From Clostridia bacterium (GTDB lineage Bacteria; Bacillota; Clostridia; Oscillospirales; Acutalibacteraceae), in assembly GCA_017415025.1 (NCBI GenBank), contig JAFQJH010000004.1, forward strand, positions 1-64,000: 64,000 nucleotides of DNA. Reading direction: 5' to 3'. The notes under the pieces are model-generated. The model searched no databases, was not told the DNA's origin, and worked only from the letters and a program-made list of their open reading frames with translations. Shown here piece after piece: positions 8,688-16,679 of the stretch. The stretch's first letter is position 1. Every line of letters starts with the position of its first letter. The translations under genes were made by a program, and so were the position numbers.

Positions 8688-9430
8688 CGCTATATAACAA
8701 TTCTCACCGCTTGTTGTGCAAAAGCATCCGTGAAACGTTTTGTCGGTTCTGTTCTAACCTCCGACGAGTGAATGAATTTGACTGCAAAAGTAACGTCAAC
8801 TCTATGTATAGGTAACAAGCCGTTTTTGTCGAATGTGTGAAATAAAGTATCGCCCCGTTGGATTTGCAAAATCAGATGCAAGTCCAACGGAACTTTTTGT
8901 TTTATCGCCTTTCCGTTTGGAAGGGCATTTTTTAATGCCCGAAAAAATTTATGACGGCAATTCTGCCGTCAGCTTACAGGTAGCGCAGAACAAATCTTGA
9001 ATTTGTGACAGCACTTTTGCTGTCACAAAAATATTTTTTAAAAAACTTCTCAAAAATTATGCCGAATTGAGGGTTTTCCAGTGCAAACATAATGAGAGGA
9101 CTTTTTGAATTCTTTGTAAACAATTCAGAATTTGGGTGTGCAAATGACTTCTCCCAGTGGGAATAAGTGAAGGCTAATTTAAATTTTTTTGCAAAAACCC
9201 TACAAATTGCCCTCTCCCAGTGCAAACATAATGAAGGGTAATTTTAAATTTTATGAAAACAGACTATACAAAACACCCTCTGAAATTCCAAATAAGTGAG
9301 AGAAGTTTTTGCCCTTCATCAAAAAAATAAGGAGTTGATGCCTATGATTTAGTACCAGCCGAAAGGCAAAACAAAACCACGGCTTTGTCCGTGGCATAAA
9401 AGTCTGCGACCAATAAAAAACTTAATTTTC
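8688..9430. repeat. Non-coding hairpin and degenerate-repeat region
   Basis: No credible gene. Four hairpins stand in a row: 8855-8890 (14-bp stem with one G-T), 8907-8926, 8952-8971 (TGACGGCA arms) and 9005-9026 (GTGACAGCA arms). Beyond them, four degenerate units recur every 63-76 bases, marked by CCAGTGCAAACATAATGA at 9078 and 9217, CCAGTGGGAATAAGTGA at 9154 and CCAAATAAGTGA at 9288. The minus-strand ORF across it reads as repeat translation rather than a protein. A further CCACGG hairpin lies near 9376-9395. Confidence 0.6.
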
Positions 9431-9475
9431 AGCAAAAAAGAGAGTGCTAATAACTTGAATTCGTTATTAACACTC
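9431..9475 (-). terminator. Terminator of tRNA-Arg
   Basis: On the minus strand a 13-bp stem (GAGTGTTAATAAC pairing with GTTATTAGCACTC) is followed by TCTTTTTT directly after the tRNA 3' end. Confidence 0.85.
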
Positions 9476-9479
9476 ATAA

Positions 9480-9556
9480 TGGCCCGCCCGAAGGGATTCG
9501 AACCCCCGGTCTTCAGAATCGGAATCTGCTGCATTATCCAGCTATGCTACGGACGG
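9480..9556 (-). tRNA. tRNA-Arg (anticodon CCG)
   Basis: 77 bases including an encoded CCA. Acceptor arms CCGTCCG and CGGGCGG pair fully; the D-stem is GCAT/ATGC, the anticodon loop is TTCCGAT giving anticodon CCG (reads CGG), and the T-loop is TTCGAAT. Variable loop is 5 bases. Position 27-43 of the anticodon stem is not Watson-Crick. Confidence 0.95.
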
Positions 9557-9614
9557 ATGTTTTTGTGATTATAACACATATTTTGCCGTTCAGCAACCGC
9601 TTTAATCCTAAAAC

Positions 9615-9642
9615 TTGAAAATTTTAGCCGCTGTGATATAAT
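9615..9642 (+). promoter_or_regulatory. Sigma-A-type promoter of lipoprotein gene
   Basis: TTGAAA at 9615-9620, 16-base spacer and a perfect TATAAT at 9637-9642, about 30 bases before the ATG at 9673. Confidence 0.7.
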
Positions 9643-9672
9643 ATTTTCAAGATACCGAAAGGAGAAAATATT

Positions 9673-10095
9673 ATGAAAAAGCTTTTATGTGCAGTATTGA
9701 GTCTTTTCATCCTCTTGTCGTTCAGCTCGTGTAGCGTAAAACCGGGTAACGTTGAAAATGCCGAAATCAGTTACGGCATTTCGGCGAAGTACACGGTGGA
9801 GGATATCCATTCCGCCATGGAGGTTGTTTTTGACGAGTTCCGCACCTGGAGCGGATTTGAGCTTTACAGCATAAGCTATGCAGGCGATGAAGAATGCCTT
9901 AATAAAGATCAGCTCGAGTACTGCAACAGCTTACGCGAAAATGCTGAATTTGTTGATTGCATCATCTTCTATTCATCGTTCCGTACAGCACCTAACGACG
10001 AGGGCTTTGAAGACAACGAGGATTACAGCGGCTGGAGCTGGTACCTCGCGCGCGAAAAAGGCGGTGAATGGCAGTTACTCACCTGGGGATATTAA
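9673..10095 (+). CDS. Small secreted lipoprotein of unknown function
   Basis: 140 residues. The N-terminus is a lipoprotein signal peptide: positive MKK, a hydrophobic core, then the lipobox-like LSFSSC with the lipidated Cys at about residue 20. The mature part of ~120 residues is acidic, carries paired cysteines (DEEC and EYC, DC) and ends in the aromatic WSWYLAREKGGEWQLLTWGY, where this final stretch resembles a small domain of extracytoplasmic Clostridial lipoproteins. I do not know its function. AAAGGAG precedes the ATG; monocistronic, flanked by its own promoter and a bidirectional terminator. Confidence 0.85.
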   Translation: MKKLLCAVLSLFILLSFSSCSVKPGNVENAEISYGISAKYTVEDIHSAMEVVFDEFRTWSGFELYSISYAGDEECLNKDQLEYCNSLRENAEFVDCIIFYSSFRTAPNDEGFEDNEDYSGWSWYLAREKGGEWQLLTWGY

Positions 10096-10108
10096 CCTTA
10101 CATAAGAC

Positions 10109-10143
10109 GAGCCGATACGAAAACGTATCGGCTCATTTCTTTT
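10109..10143. terminator. Bidirectional terminator
   Basis: Perfect 11-bp stem GAGCCGATACG / CGTATCGGCTC with AAAA loop and T-rich tail, between the convergent lipoprotein and CDF genes. Confidence 0.85.
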
Positions 10144-11032
10144 AATGATGATGGTGGTGGTGATGCGGATGTGCGTGGATTTCGGTATGACAGTGCTCCT
10201 CGCGGCAATGCTCATCCTCGGTTTCAAGCTCAAGGGTAGCGTGGCAGATACCGTGCTCGTGCAGCTCCTCACGCACCTTTTCTTTAACTGTGTGAAAATC
10301 TCCGTTCGTAACAATATGCATCGTCGCATAGTTATTATAACCGTCAAAGCTGCGGATATGGACGTGATGCACACCGAGCACGCCGTCAAGCTTTAACAGA
10401 TGCTCAACAATTTCATTTACATCAATACCCTGCGGCGTTTTTTCAAGGAAGATTTCAAAAAGCACCTTCAGATTTCTGATTGCGTGCATAAGAATAAACA
10501 GGGCAACTCCGATTGACATCAAGGGGTCGAGAATCGCAAAATCCGTAAAACGCATCACTACCGCACCGACAAGCACCACTACCCAACCGAGCAAATCCTC
10601 GAGCATATGCAGATTGACTGCCTTCTGATTGAGCGAGCCGCCGTCGCGGGTAAAAAATGCCGAAAGGAAATTCACACATACACCGACAACTGCAAAAATA
10701 ATCATACCGTTATAATTGATTTCCCTCGGCTCAATCATTCTGCCGACCGAGCTGTATATAATCATCACCGAGCCGACAAGCAGAATCAGTGTGCTTATTG
10801 CACTGCCGATAACCGAAAACCTTGCATAACCGTAGGTGTATTTTTCATCGGGCTTGTGCTTTGATTTCTTCTCGAGGAAATATGACACTCCGATTACAGC
10901 GGCATCACCGAAATCGTGCACCGCGTCCGAAAGAATGGCGACACTGCCCGTAAATATACCGCCGATAAATTCAAAAACCGAAAAGAACAGATTAAGCAAA
11001 AACGCGATTAAAATGTTTTTCTCTGTTTTCAC
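10142..11032 (-). CDS. Cation diffusion facilitator (CDF) metal exporter
   Basis: About 296 residues from a GTG at 11032, which has AGGAGGG 6 bases upstream; the ATG at 11038 directly abuts that Shine-Dalgarno and the ATG at 11074 lies before it. Six membrane segments are visible. The metal-site residues of CDF proteins appear as SDAVHDFGDA in TM2 and HMLEDLLGW in TM5. A cytoplasmic ferredoxin-like C-terminal domain follows and ends in a histidine tail (HCREEHCHTEIHAHP then seven His). Such proteins export Zn2+, Co2+, Fe2+ or Mn2+ by proton antiport. It is divergent from a TetR-family gene that may control it. Confidence 0.92.
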   Translation of the reverse strand: MKTEKNILIAFLLNLFFSVFEFIGGIFTGSVAILSDAVHDFGDAAVIGVSYFLEKKSKHKPDEKYTYGYARFSVIGSAISTLILLVGSVMIIYSSVGRMIEPREINYNGMIIFAVVGVCVNFLSAFFTRDGGSLNQKAVNLHMLEDLLGWVVVLVGAVVMRFTDFAILDPLMSIGVALFILMHAIRNLKVLFEIFLEKTPQGIDVNEIVEHLLKLDGVLGVHHVHIRSFDGYNNYATMHIVTNGDFHTVKEKVREELHEHGICHATLELETEDEHCREEHCHTEIHAHPHHHHHHH

Positions 11033-11195
11033 ATTCATCCCTCCTGTTGACTGAAAAATATATTTCTGATACAATATGTTTATTACAGAACTCTTTGTTC
11101 AATAAAATTATACCAATATAGTATAGCAATACAATATATGATATTTTAAATTTATTCGTTACTGAACATTTTTCAGAATTTGTATGGAGGAAGCT

Positions 11196-11747
11196 ATGGA
11201 CAGACGGCAGAGAAAGACACGTGAGGCTATTTTTAAGGCTTTTACAGAATTGCTGTCCCAAAAGGATTTCAGTCAGATTACCGTCGGCGAAATTATCGAG
11301 CGCGCCGACATCGGCAGGGCGACGTTTTACGCGCATTTTGAGACAAAGGACTTTTTGCTCAAGGAGCTTTGCGAGGAATTGTTCTGCCATCTGTTTGACT
11401 CTATGCATAAGGAAAACAATCATCACAGGCATATTTTTGACTGCGATGCACCGAGCTCGGTTTTTCTTCATCTTTTTCAGCATCTTATGAAAAACGACAA
11501 TAACATTCTCGGACTGTTTTCCTGCCGTAACAACGAGCTTTTTCTCGGTTATTTTAAGGAAAGTCTCGTTCAGCTTGTGCAAAATCAGATTGACTTATTT
11601 GATTCCGAAAAAAACAAGAAGCTGCCCGAGAGCTTTCTTGTTAATCACATAGTAGCAACGCTCGTCGGGACAATTCGCTGGTGGGTCGATAACGGAATGA
11701 AGGAATCGCCCGAAACGATAACCGAATACTTTTTAGCTGTAATTTAA
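11196..11747 (+). CDS. TetR/AcrR-family transcriptional regulator
   Basis: 183 residues from ATG 11196, which has GGAGGA at 5-6 bases; the ATG at 11184 lies before the Shine-Dalgarno. Residues 5-50 hold the TetR helix-turn-helix (TREAIFKAFTELL, then ITVGEIIERADIGRATFYAH, then FETKDFLLKEL), and the helical C-terminal half is a ligand-binding/dimerisation domain with a late TLVGTIRWWVDNGM helix. It is divergent from the CDF exporter across 163 AT-rich bases, where it probably binds; the inducing ligand is unknown. Confidence 0.88.
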   Translation: MDRRQRKTREAIFKAFTELLSQKDFSQITVGEIIERADIGRATFYAHFETKDFLLKELCEELFCHLFDSMHKENNHHRHIFDCDAPSSVFLHLFQHLMKNDNNILGLFSCRNNELFLGYFKESLVQLVQNQIDLFDSEKNKKLPESFLVNHIVATLVGTIRWWVDNGMKESPETITEYFLAVI

Positions 11748-11754
11748 GAAAAAA

Positions 11755-11793
11755 ACCGATACGGATTTTCGTTTCCGTATCGGTTATAATTTT
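11755..11793. terminator. Bidirectional terminator
   Basis: ACCGATACGGA at 11755-11765 pairs perfectly with TCCGTATCGGT at 11774-11784, with A-run before and T-rich sequence after; it serves the TetR gene and the convergent zinc-ribbon gene. Confidence 0.8.
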
Positions 11794-11983
11794 ATACAAA
11801 CAGGACACATCCCTGTTTTCGGAACTGTTCGATTTTCTTTTCAAGAAGCGCGGTATCGCACTTGAATATTTCCGAAAGACAGTCCATACAATAGAACTCC
11901 GTCGAGCCTCGGTTGATGAGCTTTTTCGTAAGTCCTATTTCATTGGGTGTCAGCGTTTTTTTGCAGTTTTTACATTCGCTCAT
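11792..11983 (-). CDS. Small zinc-ribbon protein
   Basis: 63 residues with two CxxC pairs, ECKNCKK at residues 3-9 and FYCMDCLSE near 30-38, separated by a short basic linker: a single zinc ribbon, followed by a short helix (DTALLEKKIEQFRKQ). Function unknown; such small zinc ribbons in Clostridia may bind nucleic acid or a protein partner. The start ATG shares one base with the stop of the alpha-galactosidase gene (TAATG), implying translational coupling. Confidence 0.75.
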   Translation of the reverse strand: MSECKNCKKTLTPNEIGLTKKLINRGSTEFYCMDCLSEIFKCDTALLEKKIEQFRKQGCVLFV

Positions 11984-13158
11984 TATTTATCAATAACCCT
12001 TGCTCTGTAAACCTCACACTGATGCGGCTCAAGCTCAAAGAGAATAGTGCCGTTCTTAACAACACTCTTTTCACCGGTCCACACATTTGTCAGCTCGAGT
12101 GTTTTTCCTGTACATTCGCCAAGACCGATGCTGTCAAGCGTAGCAAAAAATCTGCGCTTTTCATCGTGGAAGCTGAATCCGCCGATAGCGATATCACCGT
12201 TCGCGAGGAATCTTACCAGAATCGGCTCATCAACGGGATAGTATTCATAAAGCGGCTCATCACCCTTACGGTTCTTATTCTCGTGTCTGTCACCGTTAAC
12301 CCAGAACGGCTGTCTGTAAGCCTCGTCCTGATTAATATCGATAAGCATTTTATTTTTAAGGATAGCCATAGCATCCTCGTCTGCCTTACGAAGGTCACAG
12401 CCGATAATCAGCGGTGAGCCCATCATTGCCCAGAAGGCAAAGTGAGTCTTGTATTCTTCAACAGTACAGCCCGTAATGCCGACGTTGCCCTCGCCCTTCA
12501 TACCTACAACAAGCATATCCATATCGTTAAAGCAACCGTTGCCGTTATATTCGGGCACCTGAAGCTGCTCCTGAGCAAGACGCTTGATAGACTCCCAGGA
12601 GTCAACGATATCACCCGTTGAGCGCCAAGTATGCGCACCCGTTTCCTTTATCCACGTTTTTGTGTTTTCAGCTCCCCACGAGCAGGCGGCAAAAACAATA
12701 TCACGTCCGCAGTTTGCAAGAGCAAGAGACATTCTCTTATAAAGGAAATGACCGAAGGTTGAATGAGGATGGAAGCAGAAATCGTATTTAAGATAGTCTA
12801 CACCCCAATCGGCAAAGCATTTTGCATCAACAAATTCGTGGTCATAGCTGCCGGGATATCTTGCACAGGTCAGAGTTCCTGCGCAGGAATACATACCGAA
12901 CTTGAGTCCCTTTGAATGAACGTAATCCGATACATATTTAATACCGTGAGGGAATTTTTCGGGATCGGGCACGATTTCGCCCTTTTCGTTTCTTTCGCGA
13001 AGACTCCAGCAGTCATCAATGATAACGTATTCGTAGCCGCAGTCCTTGAGTCCGCTTTCAACAATGAAATCAGCGGTTTCCAAAACAACCTTTTCATTTA
13101 TGTTTTCGGCAAAGGTATTCCACGAGTTCCAGCCCATAGGCGGTCTTGTAATAATCAT
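11983..13158 (-). CDS. GH27 alpha-galactosidase
   Basis: 391 residues, the usual bacterial GH27 length. It begins with the hallmark MGWNSWNTF, has the IIDDCW acid pair near residues 47-51, the nucleophile Asp126 in YLKYDFC, the acid/base Asp183 in WRSTGDIVDSWES, NDMDMLVVG and the family-typical MMGSPLIIGCDLR, followed by the C-terminal beta-sandwich. It removes terminal alpha-galactose (or N-acetylgalactosamine in related members) with retention. There is no signal peptide, so oligosaccharides must be imported first. Coupled to a small zinc-ribbon gene downstream. Confidence 0.95.
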   Translation of the reverse strand: MIITRPPMGWNSWNTFAENINEKVVLETADFIVESGLKDCGYEYVIIDDCWSLRERNEKGEIVPDPEKFPHGIKYVSDYVHSKGLKFGMYSCAGTLTCARYPGSYDHEFVDAKCFADWGVDYLKYDFCFHPHSTFGHFLYKRMSLALANCGRDIVFAACSWGAENTKTWIKETGAHTWRSTGDIVDSWESIKRLAQEQLQVPEYNGNGCFNDMDMLVVGMKGEGNVGITGCTVEEYKTHFAFWAMMGSPLIIGCDLRKADEDAMAILKNKMLIDINQDEAYRQPFWVNGDRHENKNRKGDEPLYEYYPVDEPILVRFLANGDIAIGGFSFHDEKRRFFATLDSIGLGECTGKTLELTNVWTGEKSVVKNGTILFELEPHQCEVYRARVIDK

Positions 13159-13270
13159 TAAATCATCTCCCTGTTTATTTGGCTTTAAAATAACACATGA
13201 CCCCTATGTTGTCAATGGGGTAAAAGTGCAGAAAAATCAAGCAAAAAGTTGGTAGAAATAACAAAACCTA

Positions 13271-13309
13271 TCTTTAAAAAAGTACAAGCCTGCTTTTCGG
13301 CAGGCTTGT
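13271..13309 (-). terminator. Terminator of uracil permease gene
   Basis: 10-bp perfect stem ACAAGCCTGC / GCAGGCTTGT; on the minus strand it is followed by ACTTTTTTAAAG. Confidence 0.85.
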
Positions 13310-13328
13310 CGGTTTATATGTTTTCTAC

Positions 13329-14771
13329 TTATTTATCGCCCTTTGATTTCTTTGCGTTGTCATAGGTTTCTGCCTTGAAAACGTAGTCGTTACCCGGAAG
13401 GATAGCGTTGAGGAGGATACCTGCGATAGCTGCAACAGCAAGTGCTGTGAGTGTGATACCAACCTCACCGATCTTGAAGCTTACGCTGCCGAGACCGAGA
13501 GCGCAAACAAGAATAACAGCGGCAACGATAAGGTTACGGCTCTTTGAGAAGTCAACCTTATTTTCAACAACGTTTCTTACACCGATACCTGAAATCATAC
13601 CGTAAAGGATGAATGAGATACCTCCGATGATAGCCGTCGGAATTGAGCTGATAACAGCAGAAACAATCGGGAAGAAGGAAATGCCCACTGCGAAGAAAGC
13701 CGCAATTCTGACAACCTTCGGGTCATAAACCTTTGAAAGAGCAAGAACACCTGTGTTCTCACCGTAGGTTGTGTTTGCAGGAGCACCGACGAGAGAAGCG
13801 AGTGTTGTTGCAACACCGTCACCGATGAGTGTCTTATGAAGACCCGGCTCTGCGATAAAGTTTCTGCCGCAGGTTGCACCGATAGCGGAGATATCACCGA
13901 TATGCTCCATCATTGTTGCAAGAGCAATAGGTGCGATAGCGATAATTGAGCTGACAACCTTTGAGGATTCGCTCCAATCAACACCGAGAACTGTTGATTC
14001 CTTAACGATAGGAAGATAGAAAAGTCCCTGCGGGCCGTAAATATTGCCTTCGGCGATATTATTGATGATAGCCTGAACATTTGTGAAATTAACCGCCATA
14101 GGCTCGTAGCCGAAGCCGTTGCCGACGATTACTGCAACGATATATGAGCCGACAACACCGAGGAGAATCGGGATAATCTTTGACATACCCTTGCCCCAGA
14201 TATTGAAGATAATAACGATTGCAAGAGCAATGAGTGCGAGAGGCCAGCATTCTTTACAGTTGTTAACTGCAGAGCCTGCAAGACTTAAGCCGATTGCTAT
14301 AATAATGGGTCCTGTAACAACGGGCGGGAAGAATTTCATAACCTTTGTTACGCCGACAACCTTGATAAGCAAAGCAAAAACAAGGTAAATAAGACCTGCT
14401 ACCGCAACGCCGAGACAAGCATACGGAAGCATTTCTGCATTGGCAACCTTGTCGCCTGCACCCTCTACCCATACATTACCGTTCTTGTCAAGATACGGTG
14501 CAACAGCGGCATAACCGCCGAGGAATGCAAATGATGAACCGAGGAAGGCGGGAACCTTACCCTTTGTTACGAGGTGGAAGAACAATGTTCCGAGACCTGC
14601 CATAAGAAGTGTTGTAGCAACGTCAAGTCCCGTAAGAAGAGGAACAAGAACAGTTGCGCCGAACATTGCGAAAGTGTGCTGAATGCCGAGCACCAGCATT
14701 CTCGGCTTACCGAGGACGGACGCATCGTGGATACCCTGATCGCCGATAACGACCTTTTGTTTTTTTGCCAT
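13329..14771 (-). CDS. uraA: Uracil/xanthine permease, NCS2 family
   Basis: 480 residues from ATG 14771 (GAAGGG 9 bases upstream); the longer frame reaches into the leader terminator and is rejected. About 14 hydrophobic segments. The NCS2 signature APANTTYGENTGVLALSKVY is at residues near 320, and the substrate-binding ATMMEHIGDISAIG segment near 285. It imports uracil (or xanthine) with protons. Monocistronic, with its own promoter, a leader terminator and a 3' terminator. The symbol is by family; xanthine specificity is not excluded. Confidence 0.88.
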   Translation of the reverse strand: MAKKQKVVIGDQGIHDASVLGKPRMLVLGIQHTFAMFGATVLVPLLTGLDVATTLLMAGLGTLFFHLVTKGKVPAFLGSSFAFLGGYAAVAPYLDKNGNVWVEGAGDKVANAEMLPYACLGVAVAGLIYLVFALLIKVVGVTKVMKFFPPVVTGPIIIAIGLSLAGSAVNNCKECWPLALIALAIVIIFNIWGKGMSKIIPILLGVVGSYIVAVIVGNGFGYEPMAVNFTNVQAIINNIAEGNIYGPQGLFYLPIVKESTVLGVDWSESSKVVSSIIAIAPIALATMMEHIGDISAIGATCGRNFIAEPGLHKTLIGDGVATTLASLVGAPANTTYGENTGVLALSKVYDPKVVRIAAFFAVGISFFPIVSAVISSIPTAIIGGISFILYGMISGIGVRNVVENKVDFSKSRNLIVAAVILVCALGLGSVSFKIGEVGITLTALAVAAIAGILLNAILPGNDYVFKAETYDNAKKSKGDK

Positions 14772-14802
14772 TAAGATCATCCCTTCAATTATTTGTTTCC
14801 GA

Positions 14803-14835
14803 AGAAAAAAAGCCCTGTCAACCGACGCTGACAAG
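14803..14835 (-). terminator. Leader terminator (attenuator) of the uracil permease gene
   Basis: In the leader, CTTGTCA and TGACAGG form a 7-bp stem around GCGTCGGT, followed by GCTTTTTTT, only about 30 bases before the start codon. The loop-side CGTCGG (complement at 14822-14827) can pair with CCGACG earlier in the transcript (14864-14869), giving a competing structure. This is the architecture of transcription attenuation; the sensing factor, perhaps PyrR, is not identified. Confidence 0.6.
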
Positions 14836-14904
14836 ACCATAACACCTGATTTAATTACAATCTCGTCGGCATATTTACACTGCTTTTAAGATCCTTCTTG
14901 TATG

Positions 14905-14933
14905 ATTTTATACCACCGACCGACACTTGTCAA
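14905..14933 (-). promoter_or_regulatory. Promoter of the uracil permease gene
   Basis: On the minus strand TTGACA (14933-14928) and TAAAAT (14910-14905) with 17-base spacer, about 130 bases upstream of the start, leaving room for the leader structures. Confidence 0.65.
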
Positions 14934-14971
14934 CAAGATATAGTATAAAAAGTGTATTTTCTATCTTTTAG

Positions 14972-15006
14972 ACAAAAAAGCAGCCTTGGATTTTATATCC
15001 AAGGCT
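14972..15006 (-). terminator. Terminator of the exonuclease gene
   Basis: Stem GCCTTGGAT / ATCCAAGGC followed on the minus strand by TGCTTTTTTG. Confidence 0.8.
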
Positions 15007-15026
15007 TAAGGCTTTTCGCCCACTGC

Positions 15027-15893
15027 TTAATCAGCACCCTTTTTTACTTTTTCGTTGCTGATGATGGAAACATTCTTTTTCGTTTCCAATCGGTCAAAGT
15101 ACTTTTTGAATCTCACCGCTACACGCACGTCGTAATCACAAACGGGACAGTGGAAATTTGCACGGAAGAACTGATTGCCGTACCGCCAATCGGTGAGCTG
15201 TTCGCCCTTTGTGCCGCATTTGTCACAGGTGAAGGACAGCAAGGATTTATCAACCAGCGGATGATTGATGTTTCCGATTGCGTGCGGCTTGTACTGAAGC
15301 TTCTGATAAAAAGCATCGTCACACACAACAATGTGGTCAAAGAAATCATTTTTATCAAAAACTCTGCGCATACATTCGGCTGTCATAATGCTGTCATCGA
15401 GCGCTCTGTGATGTGCAAAATCTTCAGCATCAACTCCGACCAATTCCGCCGCCGCAAAGAGACCGATCTGCTTTGATTTCGGAATCTCCTTTTTAATCTG
15501 GAAATAACGCTGAATGTCCATATAGTTTGTGAGAAACGGTAAAATCTGCAAGCCGTTAAGATAACGGTAGTTTTCGATAAGCACTCTGATGTCCCCGTCA
15601 CCCCAGGTAAGAACAACGTTTTCCTCGTCGCCGATCCACGCCTTGAACTCGCTCATAACCTTTGTGAACGGTTCGCCGTGACGGACTTCATCGTTTGTGA
15701 TATGGGTAAGACGCTTGACGTTACCGCGAAGCTTCTTGCCGATCTGCGAACGGACAATACGCGAAAATTCATCGACATATTCGAGATTTTCATCGAGCAT
15801 TACCGCACCGACCTCTATCACTTCATTAATAAAGCCCTTGATTCGTCTGGCATAGGTGTTATTCCATTCGAGGTCCATTATAATGTAGTGCAT
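15027..15893 (-). CDS. DEDDh 3'-5' exonuclease with C-terminal zinc ribbon
   Basis: 288 residues from ATG 15893 (AAGGAG upstream). The N-terminal exonuclease domain shows ExoI-type DLEWN (acidic residues D and E near 7-9), the second acidic site in WGDGDIRVLIEN, and the ExoIII HHRALDDSI block with catalytic His and Asp near residue 170; it resembles the KapD/ERI-1 branch that trims RNA or DNA ends. The C-terminal part has a four-Cys zinc ribbon, CDKC near 215 and HCPVC near 243, uncommon for this family and probably nucleic-acid binding. Cytoplasmic. Monocistronic. Confidence 0.85.
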   Translation of the reverse strand: MHYIIMDLEWNNTYARRIKGFINEVIEVGAVMLDENLEYVDEFSRIVRSQIGKKLRGNVKRLTHITNDEVRHGEPFTKVMSEFKAWIGDEENVVLTWGDGDIRVLIENYRYLNGLQILPFLTNYMDIQRYFQIKKEIPKSKQIGLFAAAELVGVDAEDFAHHRALDDSIMTAECMRRVFDKNDFFDHIVVCDDAFYQKLQYKPHAIGNINHPLVDKSLLSFTCDKCGTKGEQLTDWRYGNQFFRANFHCPVCDYDVRVAVRFKKYFDRLETKKNVSIISNEKVKKGAD

Positions 15894-15968
15894 CGTTTCT
15901 CCTTTCCTCAATAAAGGATAAGAAAAGTATATCTTATTAATTAAGGAAATTCAACTGTTTTTTCGATT

Positions 15969-16679
15969 TCAAGAAACTTTTTCTATCTCTTTTCGCAGGC
16001 GTTCGATTATTCTTTTTTCGAGTCTGGAAATATAGCTCTGTGAGATGCCGAGAATGTCTGCGACCTCCTTTTGCGTATGCTCTCTTCCGCCGTCGAGCCC
16101 GAAGCGCATTGACATTATCGTGCGCTCACGCTCTCCCATTGAATTGATTGTTTTTATCAGCAGATTTTTTTCATCCTCAAGCTCAATGTCGCGGTTAACG
16201 GTATCCGGCTCACTGCCGAGAATATCGGAAAGCAGCAGCTCGTTGCCGTCCCAATCGACGTTGAGCGGCTCGTCAAGCGAAACCTCGTTGCGAAGCTGAC
16301 CGGATTTTCGCAGATACATCAGAATTTCGTTTTCAATGCAACGTGATGCATAGGTTGCGAGCTTGATGTTTTTATCCGGCCGGAAGGTATTTACCGCTTT
16401 GATAAGACCTATTGTGCCGATTGATGTCAGGTCCTCGATACCCACACCCGAGCTTTCAAATTTTTTGGCTATGTAAACTACAAGACGCAGATTGTGCACT
16501 ATCAGCTTTTCGCGCACACTGTCGTCTCCTGCGCCGAGCTTTTCCATAAGCTCGTTTTCCTCTTCCTTGCTCAAAGGCGGCGGCAGGGTTTCCGTACCGT
16601 TGACGTAATATACCGTATCGGCTCGATTGAGTTTTAATTTAAGAAAAAATTGTTTAATTTTACTTAACAGCTTGAGCAT
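15969..16679 (-). CDS. sigE: Sporulation sigma factor sigma-E (pro-form)
   Basis: 236 residues, the right length for pro-sigma-E, the first mother-cell sigma factor of sporulation. The basic, hydrophobic N-terminus ([18 protein letters not shown]) is the pro-sequence removed by SpoIIGA. Region 2 shows [37 protein letters not shown]; region 4 shows [20 protein letters not shown], the -35 recognition helix. The start lies inside the 3' end of spoIIGA (20-base overlap) with GGAG before ATG. The third gene of the usual cluster, sigG, does not follow; an exonuclease does. Confidence 0.95.
   Translation of the reverse strand: MLKLLSKIKQFFLKLKLNRADTVYYVNGTETLPPPLSKEEENELMEKLGAGDDSVREKLIVHNLRLVVYIAKKFESSGVGIEDLTSIGTIGLIKAVNTFRPDKNIKLATYASRCIENEILMYLRKSGQLRNEVSLDEPLNVDWDGNELLLSDILGSEPDTVNRDIELEDEKNLLIKTINSMGERERTIMSMRFGLDGGREHTQKEVADILGISQSYISRLEKRIIERLRKEIEKVS

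Noticed and set aside
8974-9225. Minus-strand ORF of 83 codons across the repeat region
   Set aside because: It is translated from degenerate tandem repeats, has no Shine-Dalgarno, and the hairpins and repeats explain the openness.
10142-11074. ATG 11074 and ATG 11038 as CDF starts
   Set aside because: The first lies upstream of the only good Shine-Dalgarno and the second abuts it without spacing; GTG 11032 has correct spacing.
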